NCBI RefSeq assembly: GCF_010093205.1
Contig: NZ_PDWN01000017.1
Location: 1 to 64,000, forward strand
Origin: Pseudoxanthomonas daejeonensis
Lineage (GTDB): Bacteria; Pseudomonadota; Gammaproteobacteria; Xanthomonadales; Xanthomonadaceae
Reading direction: 5' to 3'
DNA: 64,000 nucleotides
Part shown: one piece after another, positions 43,653-52,984 of the stretch
Layout: every line of letters begins with the position of its first letter
How positions within the stretch are numbered: position 1 is the stretch's first letter
The notes under the pieces: generated by a model
The model's database searches: none
Told to the model about the DNA's origin: nothing
What the model saw: the letters and a program-made list of their open reading frames with translations, nothing else
Position numbers and translations under genes: made by a program

Positions 43653-43823
43653 TCAGCGACTGCCCGGTACCTCGCCGAACGCCCACAGCACCATGCCCAC
43701 GATCACCGCGCAGGCGAGGATCAGGCCGATCATCAGTCCCAGTGCCAGGCGCGGCGGCTTGTCTTCGGTGGGATGGCGCGCTTCGGGTGGCGCACCCAGG
43801 CGGGTGTCGTTTTCGGGTGCCAT
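43653..43823 (-). CDS. Small single-span membrane protein, 56 aa
   Basis: A 56-codon gene: MAPENDTRLGAPPEARH, then a DKPPRLALG linker, one strong transmembrane helix (about residues 31-47, LMIGLILACAVIVGMVL) and the tail WAFGEVPGSR. GGAG (from CCGGAGAC) lies about six bases upstream of the ATG at 43823. Codon use is GC-rich and gene-like. Similar small proteins occur in this bacterial group; no role is known. Confidence 0.65.
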   Translation of the reverse strand: MAPENDTRLGAPPEARHPTEDKPPRLALGLMIGLILACAVIVGMVLWAFGEVPGSR

Positions 43824-43960
43824 GGCTGTCTCCGGTGGGGGGCGCGCGAGGACGCGGCGCGCGTCCGTCGATAGTGCGCCGCACCGGCGTCACGGGGGCG
43901 TGCAGCGCGCATGCGCGACCGGCGCAGGCACGCAGGCACGCATCCAGGCGCTGCACCCGC

Positions 43961-45067
43961 TCAGGCGGAGGCGTTCCATCCCTCGTCCGCGCGCGGTTCG
44001 CGCAGCGGGCAGTGGTTGAACCGGCTGCGGAACTCGCGCGAAGTCGCCATCACCACGCGGCGTGCACGGTTGAGCGCGCCCAGCGGGCGGTGCGCGGCCA
44101 GGGCATGCCACGGCGAGAACGCCAAGGCGTCCTCGGCATGCGGGCTGACGCTCGAATCCCAGGCCAGCTGCGAAGACACGGACAGGCGCGCCACCGGTTG
44201 CCACGGACTGTCGGCCTCGTCCCATTCCACCGAGGCATCTTCGATCGGCATGCGCTCGAGGTCACGGCACAGCTGCGCCCGCAGGATCCATTCCACCGGT
44301 GCATCGAGGTGGTTGAAGAAGGTGCAGATCGCCTCGCGCTGCGCGTCCTCGTCCGGCTCCAGCGGCTGGCCACGCAGTGCGACCAGTGCCGGCGAGGCCG
44401 GCTCCAGCGAGAACTTGGCCATGTACGGTCCGAGGAGGAACGGCACCTGGGTGAAGTAGGTCTCGCCGAGGGGATGGTGCTGCGGTTCGCCGCCCAGGCC
44501 GCGCAGGCGCGTGCCGTCGGCGCCGGCGGCCTCGAGCACCGCCTCCACGCCGCGCAGCGTGGCCGAGATGACTTCCTTGGTCCGCGGCATGCGCTCGGTG
44601 GTGGCGGCCAGCAGGCGTGCCGCGCGCAGGAAACCGTCGAGGCCCGGGCTGGAGAACGTGGGTCCGTTGACCATCAGGAAATCCTGCGAGTGCTGCTCGC
44701 CGCCGCCGTCCACGCGTGGTCCGTCGACGCCCGACACCTTGATCGCCAGCGCGCGCGGCGTGGACACGGTGTCGGGCAGCTGCTCGGCCGGGGGCGAGGA
44801 CATCCGCACCAGCGCCGGATAGTTGGCCGGATACGCGAACAGGCCGTGGCTGAAATCCGGGGGCAACGCATCGAGTACCTGCAGGCGCGCGCGCAACAAT
44901 GCATGGCCCTTCGCATGCACCGCACGGTGCGCATGCTGCTCGTGCCCGGCCACCGTCCGTGCCATGCCCTCGAACAGGCGCGCCAGTTCTTCGATGGTCC
45001 GGGCTTCCTCGCCGTCGGCATGTTCCAGGTCCGGCCGGTAGCGGACCGGAGGGAGGGGCTCGGCCAT
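43961..45067 (-). CDS. Catalase-family protein (heme peroxidase-like)
   Basis: A 368-aa protein of the catalase-like superfamily (y4iL type). Typical parts are HAKGHALLRARLQVLDALP, HGLFAYPANYPALVRMSS with the PALVR core, AIKVSGVDG, DFLMVNGPTFSS and the C-terminal FSPWHALAAHRPLGALNRARR. The PHRPLG-like end and the N-terminal histidine region correspond to the shortened catalase fold, which may bind heme and act on organic peroxides rather than H2O2. I prefer the ATG at 45067 because GAGGAG is six bases upstream; the ATG at 45073 abuts it directly. Confidence 0.8.
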   Translation of the reverse strand: MAEPLPPVRYRPDLEHADGEEARTIEELARLFEGMARTVAGHEQHAHRAVHAKGHALLRARLQVLDALPPDFSHGLFAYPANYPALVRMSSPPAEQLPDTVSTPRALAIKVSGVDGPRVDGGGEQHSQDFLMVNGPTFSSPGLDGFLRAARLLAATTERMPRTKEVISATLRGVEAVLEAAGADGTRLRGLGGEPQHHPLGETYFTQVPFLLGPYMAKFSLEPASPALVALRGQPLEPDEDAQREAICTFFNHLDAPVEWILRAQLCRDLERMPIEDASVEWDEADSPWQPVARLSVSSQLAWDSSVSPHAEDALAFSPWHALAAHRPLGALNRARRVVMATSREFRSRFNHCPLREPRADEGWNASA

Positions 45068-45295
45068 GGTCATCTCCTCGCGCATCTGACCGCCGAGCAG
45101 ACACCGGGGGCGGTTAAGCCGACGCAAACGGAACCTGCATTCCGGGGCCCGCCGCTGCGCGGACGCGATGCGTCGCATGCGGCGGCTGCGGACGTTGCGC
45201 CCCTCGGCGCGCACGCCACGCGTGCCGGGCCCCTCACGCGGCAGTGGGTCCTGCGACGCTAGGCTGGATCCGATTTCCCTCCGCAGGTGCCACGC

Positions 45296-45682
45296 ATGGC
45301 CGGCAAACGCAGATCGCGCAGGACGTCCAGCGTGGGACAGATGCTGGAACTGGGCATGGCCGCGCCGCAGGTGGTCGCCCATCGGCTGGCGCGGATGGCC
45401 GCCGCCGGGGCCGCGCCGTCGGCACGCGACCGCAAGGAGTTCGTCGGCATGGTCCTGGAGAAGCAGGCCGCCTTCGCCCAGGGCTGGACGGCGATGTGGA
45501 TCGAGGGCTGGCTGGCGCAGCAGAAGTTCGCGCTGGCGTGGATGAGCGGCAAGCCCTGGACCTCGCGCGACACCGCGCGCGCAAGCGCCGCCCTGGAGCG
45601 CATCGCCACGCGCGGCATCGCGCCGGTGCATCGCAAGGCGGTAGCCAATGCACGGCGCCTGGCGCGCAGCCGGCAGGATTGA
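45296..45682 (+). CDS. Phasin-like hypothetical protein
   Basis: A 128-aa helical, basic protein (MAGKRRSRRTSSVGQMLELG...). AARDRKEFVGMVLEKQAAFAQGW-type helices and WMSGKPW recall phasin/PhaM-type proteins that coat PHA granules, but the match is weak. A GTG at 45287 could extend it by three residues. It has no operon partners; the next gene is 222 bp away. Confidence 0.55.
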   Translation: MAGKRRSRRTSSVGQMLELGMAAPQVVAHRLARMAAAGAAPSARDRKEFVGMVLEKQAAFAQGWTAMWIEGWLAQQKFALAWMSGKPWTSRDTARASAALERIATRGIAPVHRKAVANARRLARSRQD

Positions 45683-45904
45683 TCGCGCGACTGCAGGCGA
45701 CGGCGGCAGGAGCGCCTGCCGCCCCAGTTCCCGGGCCGGAAACGGCGCGCCTCCGAGCAGGCCGGCGCCGGGCCGTCGGCGAGGTTCCCGACTGCGCCGT
45801 GGTTCCGGATGCCAGTGCGTCGACCGGGCCTGGGCCGCTGACGGCCTGTCGATTCCCCGGGTGCTGGCCCGTCATGGCAGTGACATCGCACGGAACCGCC
45901 ACCC

Positions 45905-47155
45905 ATGCCTGCTGCCCCCCCACCCGCCGCACCCGCCATGGACCGCAACTGGGCGCTGGTGGCCGCCGGCGCGGTGCTGGGCTGCGTCGGCGTTGGTGCA
46001 CTGTTCTCGCTTGCGGTGCTGCTGCAGCCGATGGGCACGGACACCGGCTGGTCGCGCACGGGCCTGTCGGCGGCGATGACCCTGGCGTTCCTGGCCAGCG
46101 GCTTCGCCGGCTTCGGCTGGGGCGCGCTGAGCGATCGCATCGGGCCGCGCCCGGTGGTGACCGCAGGCGCGCTGCTGCTCGGCCTTGCGCTGGTGCTGGC
46201 CAGCCGCGCGACGACGTTGCTGCAGTTCCAGCTGGCGTTCGGCGGATTGTTGGGCGTGGCGGTCGCCAGTTTCTTCGCGCCGGTGATGGCGGCCACCGCG
46301 GCTGCGTTCGATCGCCGGCGCAACCTGGCCGTGTCACTGGTGTCGGCCGGTGTGGGCGTGGCGCCGATGACGATGTCGCCGCTGGTGGCGTGGCTGCTCG
46401 CGCATTACGGCTGGCGCGAAACCTTGCTTGTGATCGGCGTGCTGGCGTGGGCCCTGACCTTGCCGGCCACGTGGTTCGTGCGCACGGCGCCCATCGCGGG
46501 CGACGGCACCGCGGCCGCGGATGCACCGGCCGCGGGCATGACCCTGAGGCAGGCGCTGCGTTCGAAGGCATTCCTGGTGCTGGGCCTGGCGTTCTTCGCC
46601 TGCTGCGCCGCGCACTCCGGGCCGATCTTCCACACGGTGAGCTACGCGGTCGGCTGCGGGCTGTCGGTCACCACGGCGGTGACGATCTACAGCATGGAGG
46701 GCGCGGCCGGGCTCGGCGGGCGCCTGCTGTTCGGCGTGCTCGGCGACCGCTTCGGCGCCAAGCCCGTGCTGGTCGCCGGCCTGGCCACGCAGGCGGTGGC
46801 GGCGGTGTCGTACCTGGCGGTCAGCCAGGTCGGGGGCTTCTACGCGGTGGCGCTGGTGTTCGGCCTGGCCTACGGCGGCACGATGCCGCTGTACGCCTCG
46901 CTGGCGCGCGACGCGTTCCCGCCGCGCATCCTCGGCAGCGTCATCGGCGCGATGACGCTGCTGTCGGGCCTGGGCATGGCCCTGGGTCCGCTGCTGGGTG
47001 GCTGGCTGTTCGACCGCCATGGCAGCTACGCGTGGATGTACATCGGCGCGCTCATGCTGGGCCTGGCCGCCGCGGGGATCGTCTCCCAGTTTCCGGGCCG
47101 GCGCGCGGGGCGGGCGGGACCGGGCGGTAACGACCTCGGCCTGGCATCCGGCTAG
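45905..47155 (+). CDS. MFS transporter, OFA (monocarboxylate/oxalate) type
   Basis: A 416-aa twelve-helix major facilitator. The loop 2-3 motif appears as GFGWGALSDRIGPRPVV, with the second-half copy GRLLFGVLGDRFGAKPVLV. The overall pattern (GWSRTGLSAAMTLAFLASG and VGVAPMTMSPLVAWLL) is that of OFA/MCT-like carriers for monocarboxylates or related anions. The central loop (about 190-215) is short. Substrate not decidable. The ATG at 45905 has no strong RBS; MDRNWALV at 45938 is an alternative. Confidence 0.85.
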   Translation: MPAAPPPAAPAMDRNWALVAAGAVLGCVGVGALFSLAVLLQPMGTDTGWSRTGLSAAMTLAFLASGFAGFGWGALSDRIGPRPVVTAGALLLGLALVLASRATTLLQFQLAFGGLLGVAVASFFAPVMAATAAAFDRRRNLAVSLVSAGVGVAPMTMSPLVAWLLAHYGWRETLLVIGVLAWALTLPATWFVRTAPIAGDGTAAADAPAAGMTLRQALRSKAFLVLGLAFFACCAAHSGPIFHTVSYAVGCGLSVTTAVTIYSMEGAAGLGGRLLFGVLGDRFGAKPVLVAGLATQAVAAVSYLAVSQVGGFYAVALVFGLAYGGTMPLYASLARDAFPPRILGSVIGAMTLLSGLGMALGPLLGGWLFDRHGSYAWMYIGALMLGLAAAGIVSQFPGRRAGRAGPGGNDLGLASG

Positions 47156-47239
47156 CGGCGCGGGCGGCGTGCATTACCGCTTCGACACGCCGATACGGTA
47201 GCGTTCCCGCACCGCATTCCGCGGTCCGGAGATTTCGCC

Positions 47240-47827
47240 ATGCGCCTGATCGGTCCGACGTCCGTCCTTGTTATTGCACTGGTGGCGCTCGCCGCCTGCA
47301 GCAGCTCGCCTTCCTCGAAGTCCACCGCGCCGGTCACGCTCGCGTCCGAGCAGGTGACGCTCGAAGGTTCGATCACGCGCGTCGACCGTACCCAGCGCAT
47401 GGTGACCATCCGCGGTGCCGACGGCGGCGAGGTGGACTTCTTCGCCGGCGAGCAGGTCCGCAACTTCGAACGGCTCCAGGTCGGTGACCGGGTCGCCCTC
47501 GACTACACCACCGCGGTTGCCCTGGAGATCCAGCCGGCCGGCAGCGCCGAGGTGGGCGCGACGATCGAGCAGGGCCGGTCGATCCCGGCGGCGGGCGCAC
47601 GGCCGGGCGGCGCGGTGTCGGAGACCGTCACCGTGGTGGCCGAGGTCGTCGCCGTCGATGCGGCGGCCAACACCGTCACCGTGCGCGGCCCGCGCGGCAA
47701 CGTCGTCACCCTGGATGTGGTCCGCGAAGACCTGCGCGCCGGCTTGCGGCGGCTCAAGGCCGGCGACCTGTTGCGCGTGACCTTCAGCGAGGCGGTCGCG
47801 GTGGATATCCGTCCCCGTCCGCAATGA
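47240..47827 (+). CDS. Predicted lipoprotein with duplicated beta domain
   Basis: A 195-aa lipoprotein: signal peptide with lipobox ALAAC giving C20, a Ser-rich linker, then two similar modules. The first is LEGSITRVDRTQRMVTIRG to about residue 105, and the second VVAEVVAVDAAANTVTVRGPRG to the end. Each has the OB/SH3-like pattern of a V-D-x-x-x-x-x-VT-[IV]-RG hairpin, and each ends with an RVALDY/RVTFSEAVAVDI strand. Family not named; outer-membrane, periplasm-facing. Confidence 0.7.
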   Translation: MRLIGPTSVLVIALVALAACSSSPSSKSTAPVTLASEQVTLEGSITRVDRTQRMVTIRGADGGEVDFFAGEQVRNFERLQVGDRVALDYTTAVALEIQPAGSAEVGATIEQGRSIPAAGARPGGAVSETVTVVAEVVAVDAAANTVTVRGPRGNVVTLDVVREDLRAGLRRLKAGDLLRVTFSEAVAVDIRPRPQ

Positions 47828-47991
47828 CCGGCGTGGTGGTGCGTGCGGCCAAGGATGTCCTGGTGGCACGCACCATGCGCAGTGCGGCACCGGTCCGGAT
47901 TCGCCGTCGGCGAAAGCGCGCCGGGCGGCAGCGGGGCTGAACCTCGCGATGCGCCGGTACTCGTCCGGCGCATCATCCGCGAGTGCTCAGC

Positions 47992-48480
47992 TCACTCGGC
48001 GGGAGCCGGCTCGCCGGTGCGGAAGCGCAGGGTCAGGCCCTTGAGGAAGTTGCGCAGGATCTGGTCGCCGCAGGGGCGGTAGTGCTTGTGCCCGGGCTGG
48101 CGGAACAGTGCGGTCAATTCCGGCTTGGTGATCGGGAAGCCGGCGGCATTGAAGGTGTCGTGCATGTCCACGTCCTTCAGCTGGAAGGCCACGCGCAGCT
48201 TCTTCAGCACCAGGTTGTTGGTGATCCGGCCTTCGACCGGGCGCGGCGGCAGGCTCTCGTCGCGGCCGCGGTAGTAGACCACCAGCCCGTCGAGGAAGCG
48301 GGCCAGCAGGGCATCGCTGCATATCACCGCGCCGTCCTCGTCCTCCTTCTTCACCAGCGCCGGGATGTCGGCCTTGTCGAGCGCGAATTCCGGGTCGGCC
48401 AGGTGCGTGACCTCCACGACCTTGGCGTCGCTGAAGTCCAGCATGTAACGGATGCTGCGGAGGACGTCGTTGTTGATCAT
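47992..48480 (-). CDS. DUF1456 family protein (YehS-like)
   Basis: A 162-aa cytosolic protein with two DUF1456 repeats: MINNDVLRSIRYMLDFSDAK opens the first and RITNNLVLKKLRVAFQLKD the second, near residue 84. NDVLRxxRYxL and NNLVLKKLRVAFQL are the diagnostic helices. E. coli YehS belongs here; its function is not established. Single gene, divergent from a small membrane protein gene 205 bp away. Confidence 0.88.
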   Translation of the reverse strand: MINNDVLRSIRYMLDFSDAKVVEVTHLADPEFALDKADIPALVKKEDEDGAVICSDALLARFLDGLVVYYRGRDESLPPRPVEGRITNNLVLKKLRVAFQLKDVDMHDTFNAAGFPITKPELTALFRQPGHKHYRPCGDQILRNFLKGLTLRFRTGEPAPAE

Positions 48481-48685
48481 CGCGAGGGCTCGGGGCGGCA
48501 GGCGTCCGGGGCGCGCAGTCTAGCGCCTGGCGGGGGCGCGGCGCGTCGCCGTGCTGCCCGCGGGAGCCCCGTGGGTCCATCGGGGGGATTACCACCAGCA
48601 CATCGCTGGCCGCTGCATGCGGTGCTGTAATCGCCGTACAGGCCGGCCATCCGCCGGACCGTCAACCACGGGCAGGAGAGCGAAA

Positions 48686-49141
48686 ATGAAGCATCCGAGG
48701 CGCGTGGTCTCCGGTACGCGGGCACTGCCGTGGCATGGCTGGATGGCCGGTGGCCTGCTGCTGCTGTTCGGCATCGCGGCCGCCTTCGACCATGGAATGA
48801 GCCTGGCGCTGGGCGAGGAGTTCTACCGCGCGTCCGGGATGAGCGAGGCGCAGGTCGGTTACTTCGCCGCGGTCCCGGCCTGGGCGATCGCGGGCTGGAC
48901 GCTCTCGGTCTGGGGCGGGCTGCTCGGGGCCGCGGCGCTGCTGCTGCGCCGGCGCCAGGCGGGATGGCTGTTCGCCGCCTCCCTGCTGGGCGGGCTGGTC
49001 TACATCCTGTACGTGCTGGTGCTCTCGGAAGGGCGCCAGGCGATGGGCGTGCTCTGGATGATGCCGCCGGTCATGGCGGCCATCACCGCGCTGATGGTGC
49101 GCTACTGCCAACGGCTGGTGCGTCGCGGCGTGCTGCGCTGA
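48686..49141 (+). CDS. Four-helix membrane protein, unknown
   Basis: A 151-aa protein with four predicted helices (about 20-38, 64-84, 95-115, 120-138) and the motif FYRASGMSEAQVGYFAAVPAW in the first periplasmic loop. Close relatives are hypothetical sugar transporter-like or DoxX-like membrane proteins; I cannot assign one. GGAGAG lies six bases before the ATG at 48686. Confidence 0.65.
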   Translation: MKHPRRVVSGTRALPWHGWMAGGLLLLFGIAAAFDHGMSLALGEEFYRASGMSEAQVGYFAAVPAWAIAGWTLSVWGGLLGAAALLLRRRQAGWLFAASLLGGLVYILYVLVLSEGRQAMGVLWMMPPVMAAITALMVRYCQRLVRRGVLR

Positions 49142-49224
49142 GGCAGCCCGTGGCCCGGCGCCGGCCGGGGTGGGGGCTGCCGGCCGGGTCTACACTGCGT
49201 CCGTAGCAGCGGACGGGGAAAACC

Positions 49225-49833
49225 GTGAACGACCAGTTCCAGCACGTCATGGTGCTGATCTCGATCATCATCGGCCTGGCGATCACCCACCTGCTGTCGG
49301 GCGTGGTCGATGCGGTGGATCGCGCCAACGACGAGGACGATCCGGAGATCTACAGCCTGCTCGGCGCGCTCTGGGCGACCACCGTGTTCTTCTGGATGGT
49401 CAACTTCTGGTGGTTCCAGTTCCGGCTGCTGGCGATGGAGGGCGCATGGACGCTGTGGCGCTACCTTTTCATCATCCTGTACTCGGTGGCGCTCTACACC
49501 CTCGCGGTCATCCTGGTGCCGCGCAACTGGGATGCGATCAAGCGCTACACCGAGTACTTCATGCGCAACCGGCGCTGGTTCTTCGCCGCGCTGCTGCTGG
49601 CGAGCGTGGCCGACGTGGCCGATGCCTGGCTCAAGGGCGGATGGGATTACGTACTGGGCATGGGTCCATTCAACAACCTCGTGGCGGTGTTGACGGTTCC
49701 CGTGGTCGCCATCGGCATCGCGTCGAAGAAGATCCGCACGCAGACGGTCGTGGCGGCGATCTATTCGGTGCTGTTCCTGATCGCAGTGTTCGAGTACACG
49801 CCGGTGCTGGTTTCGCCCGGGCACACCATCTAG
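49225..49833 (+). CDS. Polytopic membrane protein, unknown
   Basis: A 202-aa protein with about six helices. The first has IIIGLAITHLLSG, with a histidine, and is followed by an acidic loop RANDEDDPE. WFQFRLLAMEGAWTLWRYLF and RRWFFAALLLASVADVADAWLKGG follow. Family not recognised. It lies 83 bp after the preceding membrane gene and may share its transcript. It is convergent with the tail-sheath gene (48 bp). Confidence 0.65.
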   Translation: MNDQFQHVMVLISIIIGLAITHLLSGVVDAVDRANDEDDPEIYSLLGALWATTVFFWMVNFWWFQFRLLAMEGAWTLWRYLFIILYSVALYTLAVILVPRNWDAIKRYTEYFMRNRRWFFAALLLASVADVADAWLKGGWDYVLGMGPFNNLVAVLTVPVVAIGIASKKIRTQTVVAAIYSVLFLIAVFEYTPVLVSPGHTI

Positions 49834-49881
49834 GCAGCCGTTCGAACCATGGATGCCGGCTGGACCGCCGGGGCAGCGGCG

Positions 49882-51099
49882 TCAGCCCATCGCCGTCTGC
49901 TGGGTGATCCGGAAGATCATGAACTCGGCGGGCTGGATCGCGGCCACGCCGACCAGGCACACCACGCGACCGTGGTCGAGATCGTCCTGGGTCATGGTGC
50001 TGCGGTCGCAGCGCACGAAGTACGCCTGCTCGGACCGCGTTCCGAGGAGCGCGCCATTGCGCCACTCGTTGTGGAGGAAGGCATCGATGGTCGTGCGCAG
50101 CTCCGCCCACAGCGGCTCGCCGTTGGGCTCGAGCGCCGCCCATCGCGTGCCGCGGTCGAGCGAGGCTTCCAGGTAATTGAAGTAGCGCCGCATCGGCACG
50201 TACTTCCACTCCGGATCGGAGGACAGCGTGCGTGCCCCCCAGACGCGATTGCCGCGTCCCGGGAACGTGCGCAGGCAGTTCACTCCTTCTGGATTGAGCA
50301 GGTCCTGTTGCGCGGCGGTGACCGGTGCGTCGAAGCGCAGGGCCGAGCGCACCACCTCGTTCGCCGGCGCCTTGTGCACGCCGCGCTGGACGTCGTTGCG
50401 CGCGAAGATGCCGCAGATGAAGCCGGCGGGCGGAAGCGCCAGCTCGGCGGGGATGTCGGCGCGGCGCGGCGCGGCGGCGGGATTGGCCACGACCACCCAG
50501 GGGTAGTACAGGGCGGCATGCTTCGAATCGAGCGTGCGACGCAGCGCGCGAACCGATGCGACGTCCAGCCCCGGCGGCGTTTCCAGTACCGCCATGCGCC
50601 AGGCGCGCGCGTGGCTGGCGTGGTCGATCTGCAGTTGCAGGACGCGGGCGGCGTTCCCGGCATCGCCCAGAGCCGTGGCACCGGGTGCGGCGAACGTGGA
50701 CACGTCTTCCAGCGCGTCGATCGCCGCCAGTGCGTCCACGTAATCGGCGGCCTGAGGCGCGGGGCCATCGCCACCTCCGGACAGGTCGTCGCCCTGCGCT
50801 CGGCCGGCGGCCACGCGCGCGGCATACAGCCGGACGCCACCTTCTTCGAAGTAGGCGCGCACTGCGTGGGCCAGGTAGTTCGGGACGACCCTGTCGCCGA
50901 ACCGCAGGTCGGCGGCACTGCCATAGATGCGCTCGAACTCGGCGACGCTGGTGAGCAGTTCCGGCGCTTCGTTGCCGGCGACCGGCCCGCTGCGGGTCGG
51001 GCCGACGAAGGCGCAGGTGGTCGTGGAGACAGCCTGGATCGCGCGGCTGCGGTAGGCGGTCTCCTCGACATAGACGCCGGGGGCGAGGTACTCGGGCAT
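49882..51099 (-). CDS. Orphan contractile-tail sheath protein
   Basis: A 405-aa phage-tail-sheath family protein. It starts MPEYLAPGVYVEETAYRSR, the classic sheath N-terminus, and ends with the conserved C-terminal domain: RRYFNYLEASLDRGTRWAALEPN, VRCDRSTMTQDDLDHGRV and VAAIQPAEFMIFRI. It is somewhat short, like sheath proteins of contractile injection systems and R-type particles. No tube, baseplate, spike or terminase gene is nearby, so it cannot assemble a tail alone from this locus. The ATG at 51099 is fixed by the family N-terminus. Confidence 0.87.
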   Translation of the reverse strand: MPEYLAPGVYVEETAYRSRAIQAVSTTTCAFVGPTRSGPVAGNEAPELLTSVAEFERIYGSAADLRFGDRVVPNYLAHAVRAYFEEGGVRLYAARVAAGRAQGDDLSGGGDGPAPQAADYVDALAAIDALEDVSTFAAPGATALGDAGNAARVLQLQIDHASHARAWRMAVLETPPGLDVASVRALRRTLDSKHAALYYPWVVVANPAAAPRRADIPAELALPPAGFICGIFARNDVQRGVHKAPANEVVRSALRFDAPVTAAQQDLLNPEGVNCLRTFPGRGNRVWGARTLSSDPEWKYVPMRRYFNYLEASLDRGTRWAALEPNGEPLWAELRTTIDAFLHNEWRNGALLGTRSEQAYFVRCDRSTMTQDDLDHGRVVCLVGVAAIQPAEFMIFRITQQTAMG

Positions 51100-51194
51100 G
51101 GCGCCGTCCTGTGGCCAGCAAAGTCCGGTGTATACACGGGATTGCGTGTGAACAGGAGACACGGACCGGTTCGCGGTCGCTCCAGGGAGGAGAA

Positions 51195-51608
51195 ATGGGC
51201 ATCAGCTGCCACCTGTCGTTCGATGGCGAATGCGCGGTGGCGTTCCGCCGCTACCAGCGCATCCTCGGTGGCGAGTTCACCACGCTGTTGACCTACGGCG
51301 AGTCGCCGCTGGCGCGCCAGGTCCCACGCGAATGGCAGTCGCGGATCCTGCACGCCACGCTCATGGTCGACGACCAGGAGCTGCTGGGCTCCGACGCGTT
51401 TCCCGGCACCTACGTGAAATTGCAGGGTTTCTCGGTCACCTTGCACGTACCCGTGCACGAGGCCGCGCGCGTGTTCGTGTCGCTTTCGGAAGGCGGCAGC
51501 ATCCGCATGCCGTTCGAGCCGACGTTCTGGTCGCCGGGCTTTGGGATGCTGGTCGACCGTTACGGCATCCCGTGGGAAATCAACGGCGAGCGCGTGCACC
51601 GCGCGTAG
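51195..51608 (+). CDS. VOC family protein, PhnB-like
   Basis: A 137-aa glyoxalase/VOC-fold protein of the PhnB type. FDGECAVAFRRYQRILGGEF, ILHATLMVDDQELLGSDAF, and FWSPGFGMLVDRYGIPWEIN are the paired beta-alpha-beta3 markers. Catalytic metal ligands are not conserved in this group, which often has unknown roles. GGGAGGAGA lies just before the ATG at 51195. It is divergent from the sheath gene, 95 bp apart. Confidence 0.85.
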   Translation: MGISCHLSFDGECAVAFRRYQRILGGEFTTLLTYGESPLARQVPREWQSRILHATLMVDDQELLGSDAFPGTYVKLQGFSVTLHVPVHEAARVFVSLSEGGSIRMPFEPTFWSPGFGMLVDRYGIPWEINGERVHRA

Positions 51609-51759
51609 TCATTTCGCTGTCCTGTTCAGGTTTCCGCCTGTTCGCCCAACGGCGCTGTCCGTTGCGCGCAAGGCGCCGCGTTGCAAACGAGGCGAGCCGC
51701 GGCAATCCGTCGCGGCGGGTACAAGGGACTGCACCCGGGGGAGCTTCCGGAGCAGCGAC

Positions 51760-52824
51760 ATGAGCGACACGCAAACCACCCTCGACCACGACCGCCTCAA
51801 CCAGTTCCTCGGTGCCGCGGTGGTCGACCTCGGCGCGGCGATCAGCGCCAGCCTGGTGCTGGTCGGTGACCGGCTGGGCTTCTACAAGGCGCTGGCGCAG
51901 GCGCCGGCCACGCCGGCGGAGCTGGCCGCGCGCACCGGTACCCACGAACGCTACGTGCGCGAATGGCTCGGCAACCAGGCCGCCGGCGGCTACGTGCAGT
52001 ACGACCCCGCCGATGGCCGCTACCGCCTGGACCAGGCGCAGGCGCTGTGCCTGGCCGATCCGGGTGGACCGGTCGACCTGCCCGGCGCCTATTACCTGAT
52101 CGAGGCGACCTTCCATGCGCTGGACCGCACCGTGGAAAATTTCCGCAGCGGGCGCGGCATGGAGTGGGGAGAGCACCATGCCTGCCTGTTCCACGGCACC
52201 GAGCGCTTTTTCCGTGCCGGCTACAACGCACACCTGCTCGGCGAATGGCTGCCGGCGCTGGAGGGCGTGACCGCCAAGCTCGAGCAGGGTGCGAAGGTGG
52301 CCGACATCGGTTGCGGCCATGGCGCCAGCACCGTGCTGATGGCGCACGCCTATCCGCGTTCGGAATTCATCGGCTACGACTACCACGCCGAATCGATCCG
52401 CATCGCCAACGAGCGCGCCGCCGCGGCCGGGCTCGGCAATGCGCGCTTCGAGGTGGCCGATGCGACCGGTTACGCGGCGCGCGGCTTCGACCTGATCGCC
52501 TTCTTCGATTGCCTGCACGACATGGGCGACCCGGTCGGCGCGGCGCGGCATGCACGCCAGGCCCTGGCCGACGATGGCACCTGCCTGCTGGTGGAGCCGT
52601 TCGCCGGCGACCGCGTCGAGGACAACCTCAATCCGGTCGGCAGGGTCTACTACGGTGCGTCCTCGCAGATCTGCGTGCCGGTGTCGCTGGCCCGCAACGG
52701 CCCGGCGCTGGGCGCGCAAGCCGGCGAGGCGCGCCTGCGCCAGGTGATGACCGAAGCGGGTTTCAGCCGCTTCCGTCGCGCGACTGAAACACCCTTCAAC
52801 CTGGTGCTCGAAGCGAGGCCGTAG
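51760..52824 (+). CDS. Class I SAM-dependent methyltransferase with N-terminal winged helix
   Basis: A 354-aa methyltransferase. Residues about 20-95 form a winged-helix dimerisation domain (LGFYKALAQAPATPAELAARTGTHERYVREWL), as in Rv2258c-like and O-methyltransferase-like enzymes. The Rossmann part has motif I VADIGCGHGAST near residue 185 and GYDYHAESI, with the motif IV region LIAFFDCLHDMGDP. Small-molecule methylation is likely; substrate unknown. It lies 151 bp after the VOC gene. Confidence 0.85.
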   Translation: MSDTQTTLDHDRLNQFLGAAVVDLGAAISASLVLVGDRLGFYKALAQAPATPAELAARTGTHERYVREWLGNQAAGGYVQYDPADGRYRLDQAQALCLADPGGPVDLPGAYYLIEATFHALDRTVENFRSGRGMEWGEHHACLFHGTERFFRAGYNAHLLGEWLPALEGVTAKLEQGAKVADIGCGHGASTVLMAHAYPRSEFIGYDYHAESIRIANERAAAAGLGNARFEVADATGYAARGFDLIAFFDCLHDMGDPVGAARHARQALADDGTCLLVEPFAGDRVEDNLNPVGRVYYGASSQICVPVSLARNGPALGAQAGEARLRQVMTEAGFSRFRRATETPFNLVLEARP

Positions 52825-52895
52825 CGGCTTGAAGTCGTGCGGACCCATCGCGCCGGGCGATTGCGAGGCATAACCGCCTCGGCCTGCAGGTGGGT

Positions 52896-52935
52896 GCGGG
52901 CGCGAGGGCCTTCCCGAAGGCCGTCGCCGACCCGC
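52896..52935. terminator. Nested GC-rich hairpin between convergent genes
   Basis: GGCCTT (52907-52912) / AAGGCC (52917-52922) around CCCG, enclosed by GCGA/TCGC and GCGGG (52896-52900) / CCCGC (52931-52935). It lies between the methyltransferase and alpha-galactosidase stops and is a likely bidirectional terminator without a T-tract. Confidence 0.6.
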
Positions 52936-52984
52936 GCCGCGGATAGGCCCGGTTGCTGGTCCGCCGCGACTTCTTCCGTCGACG

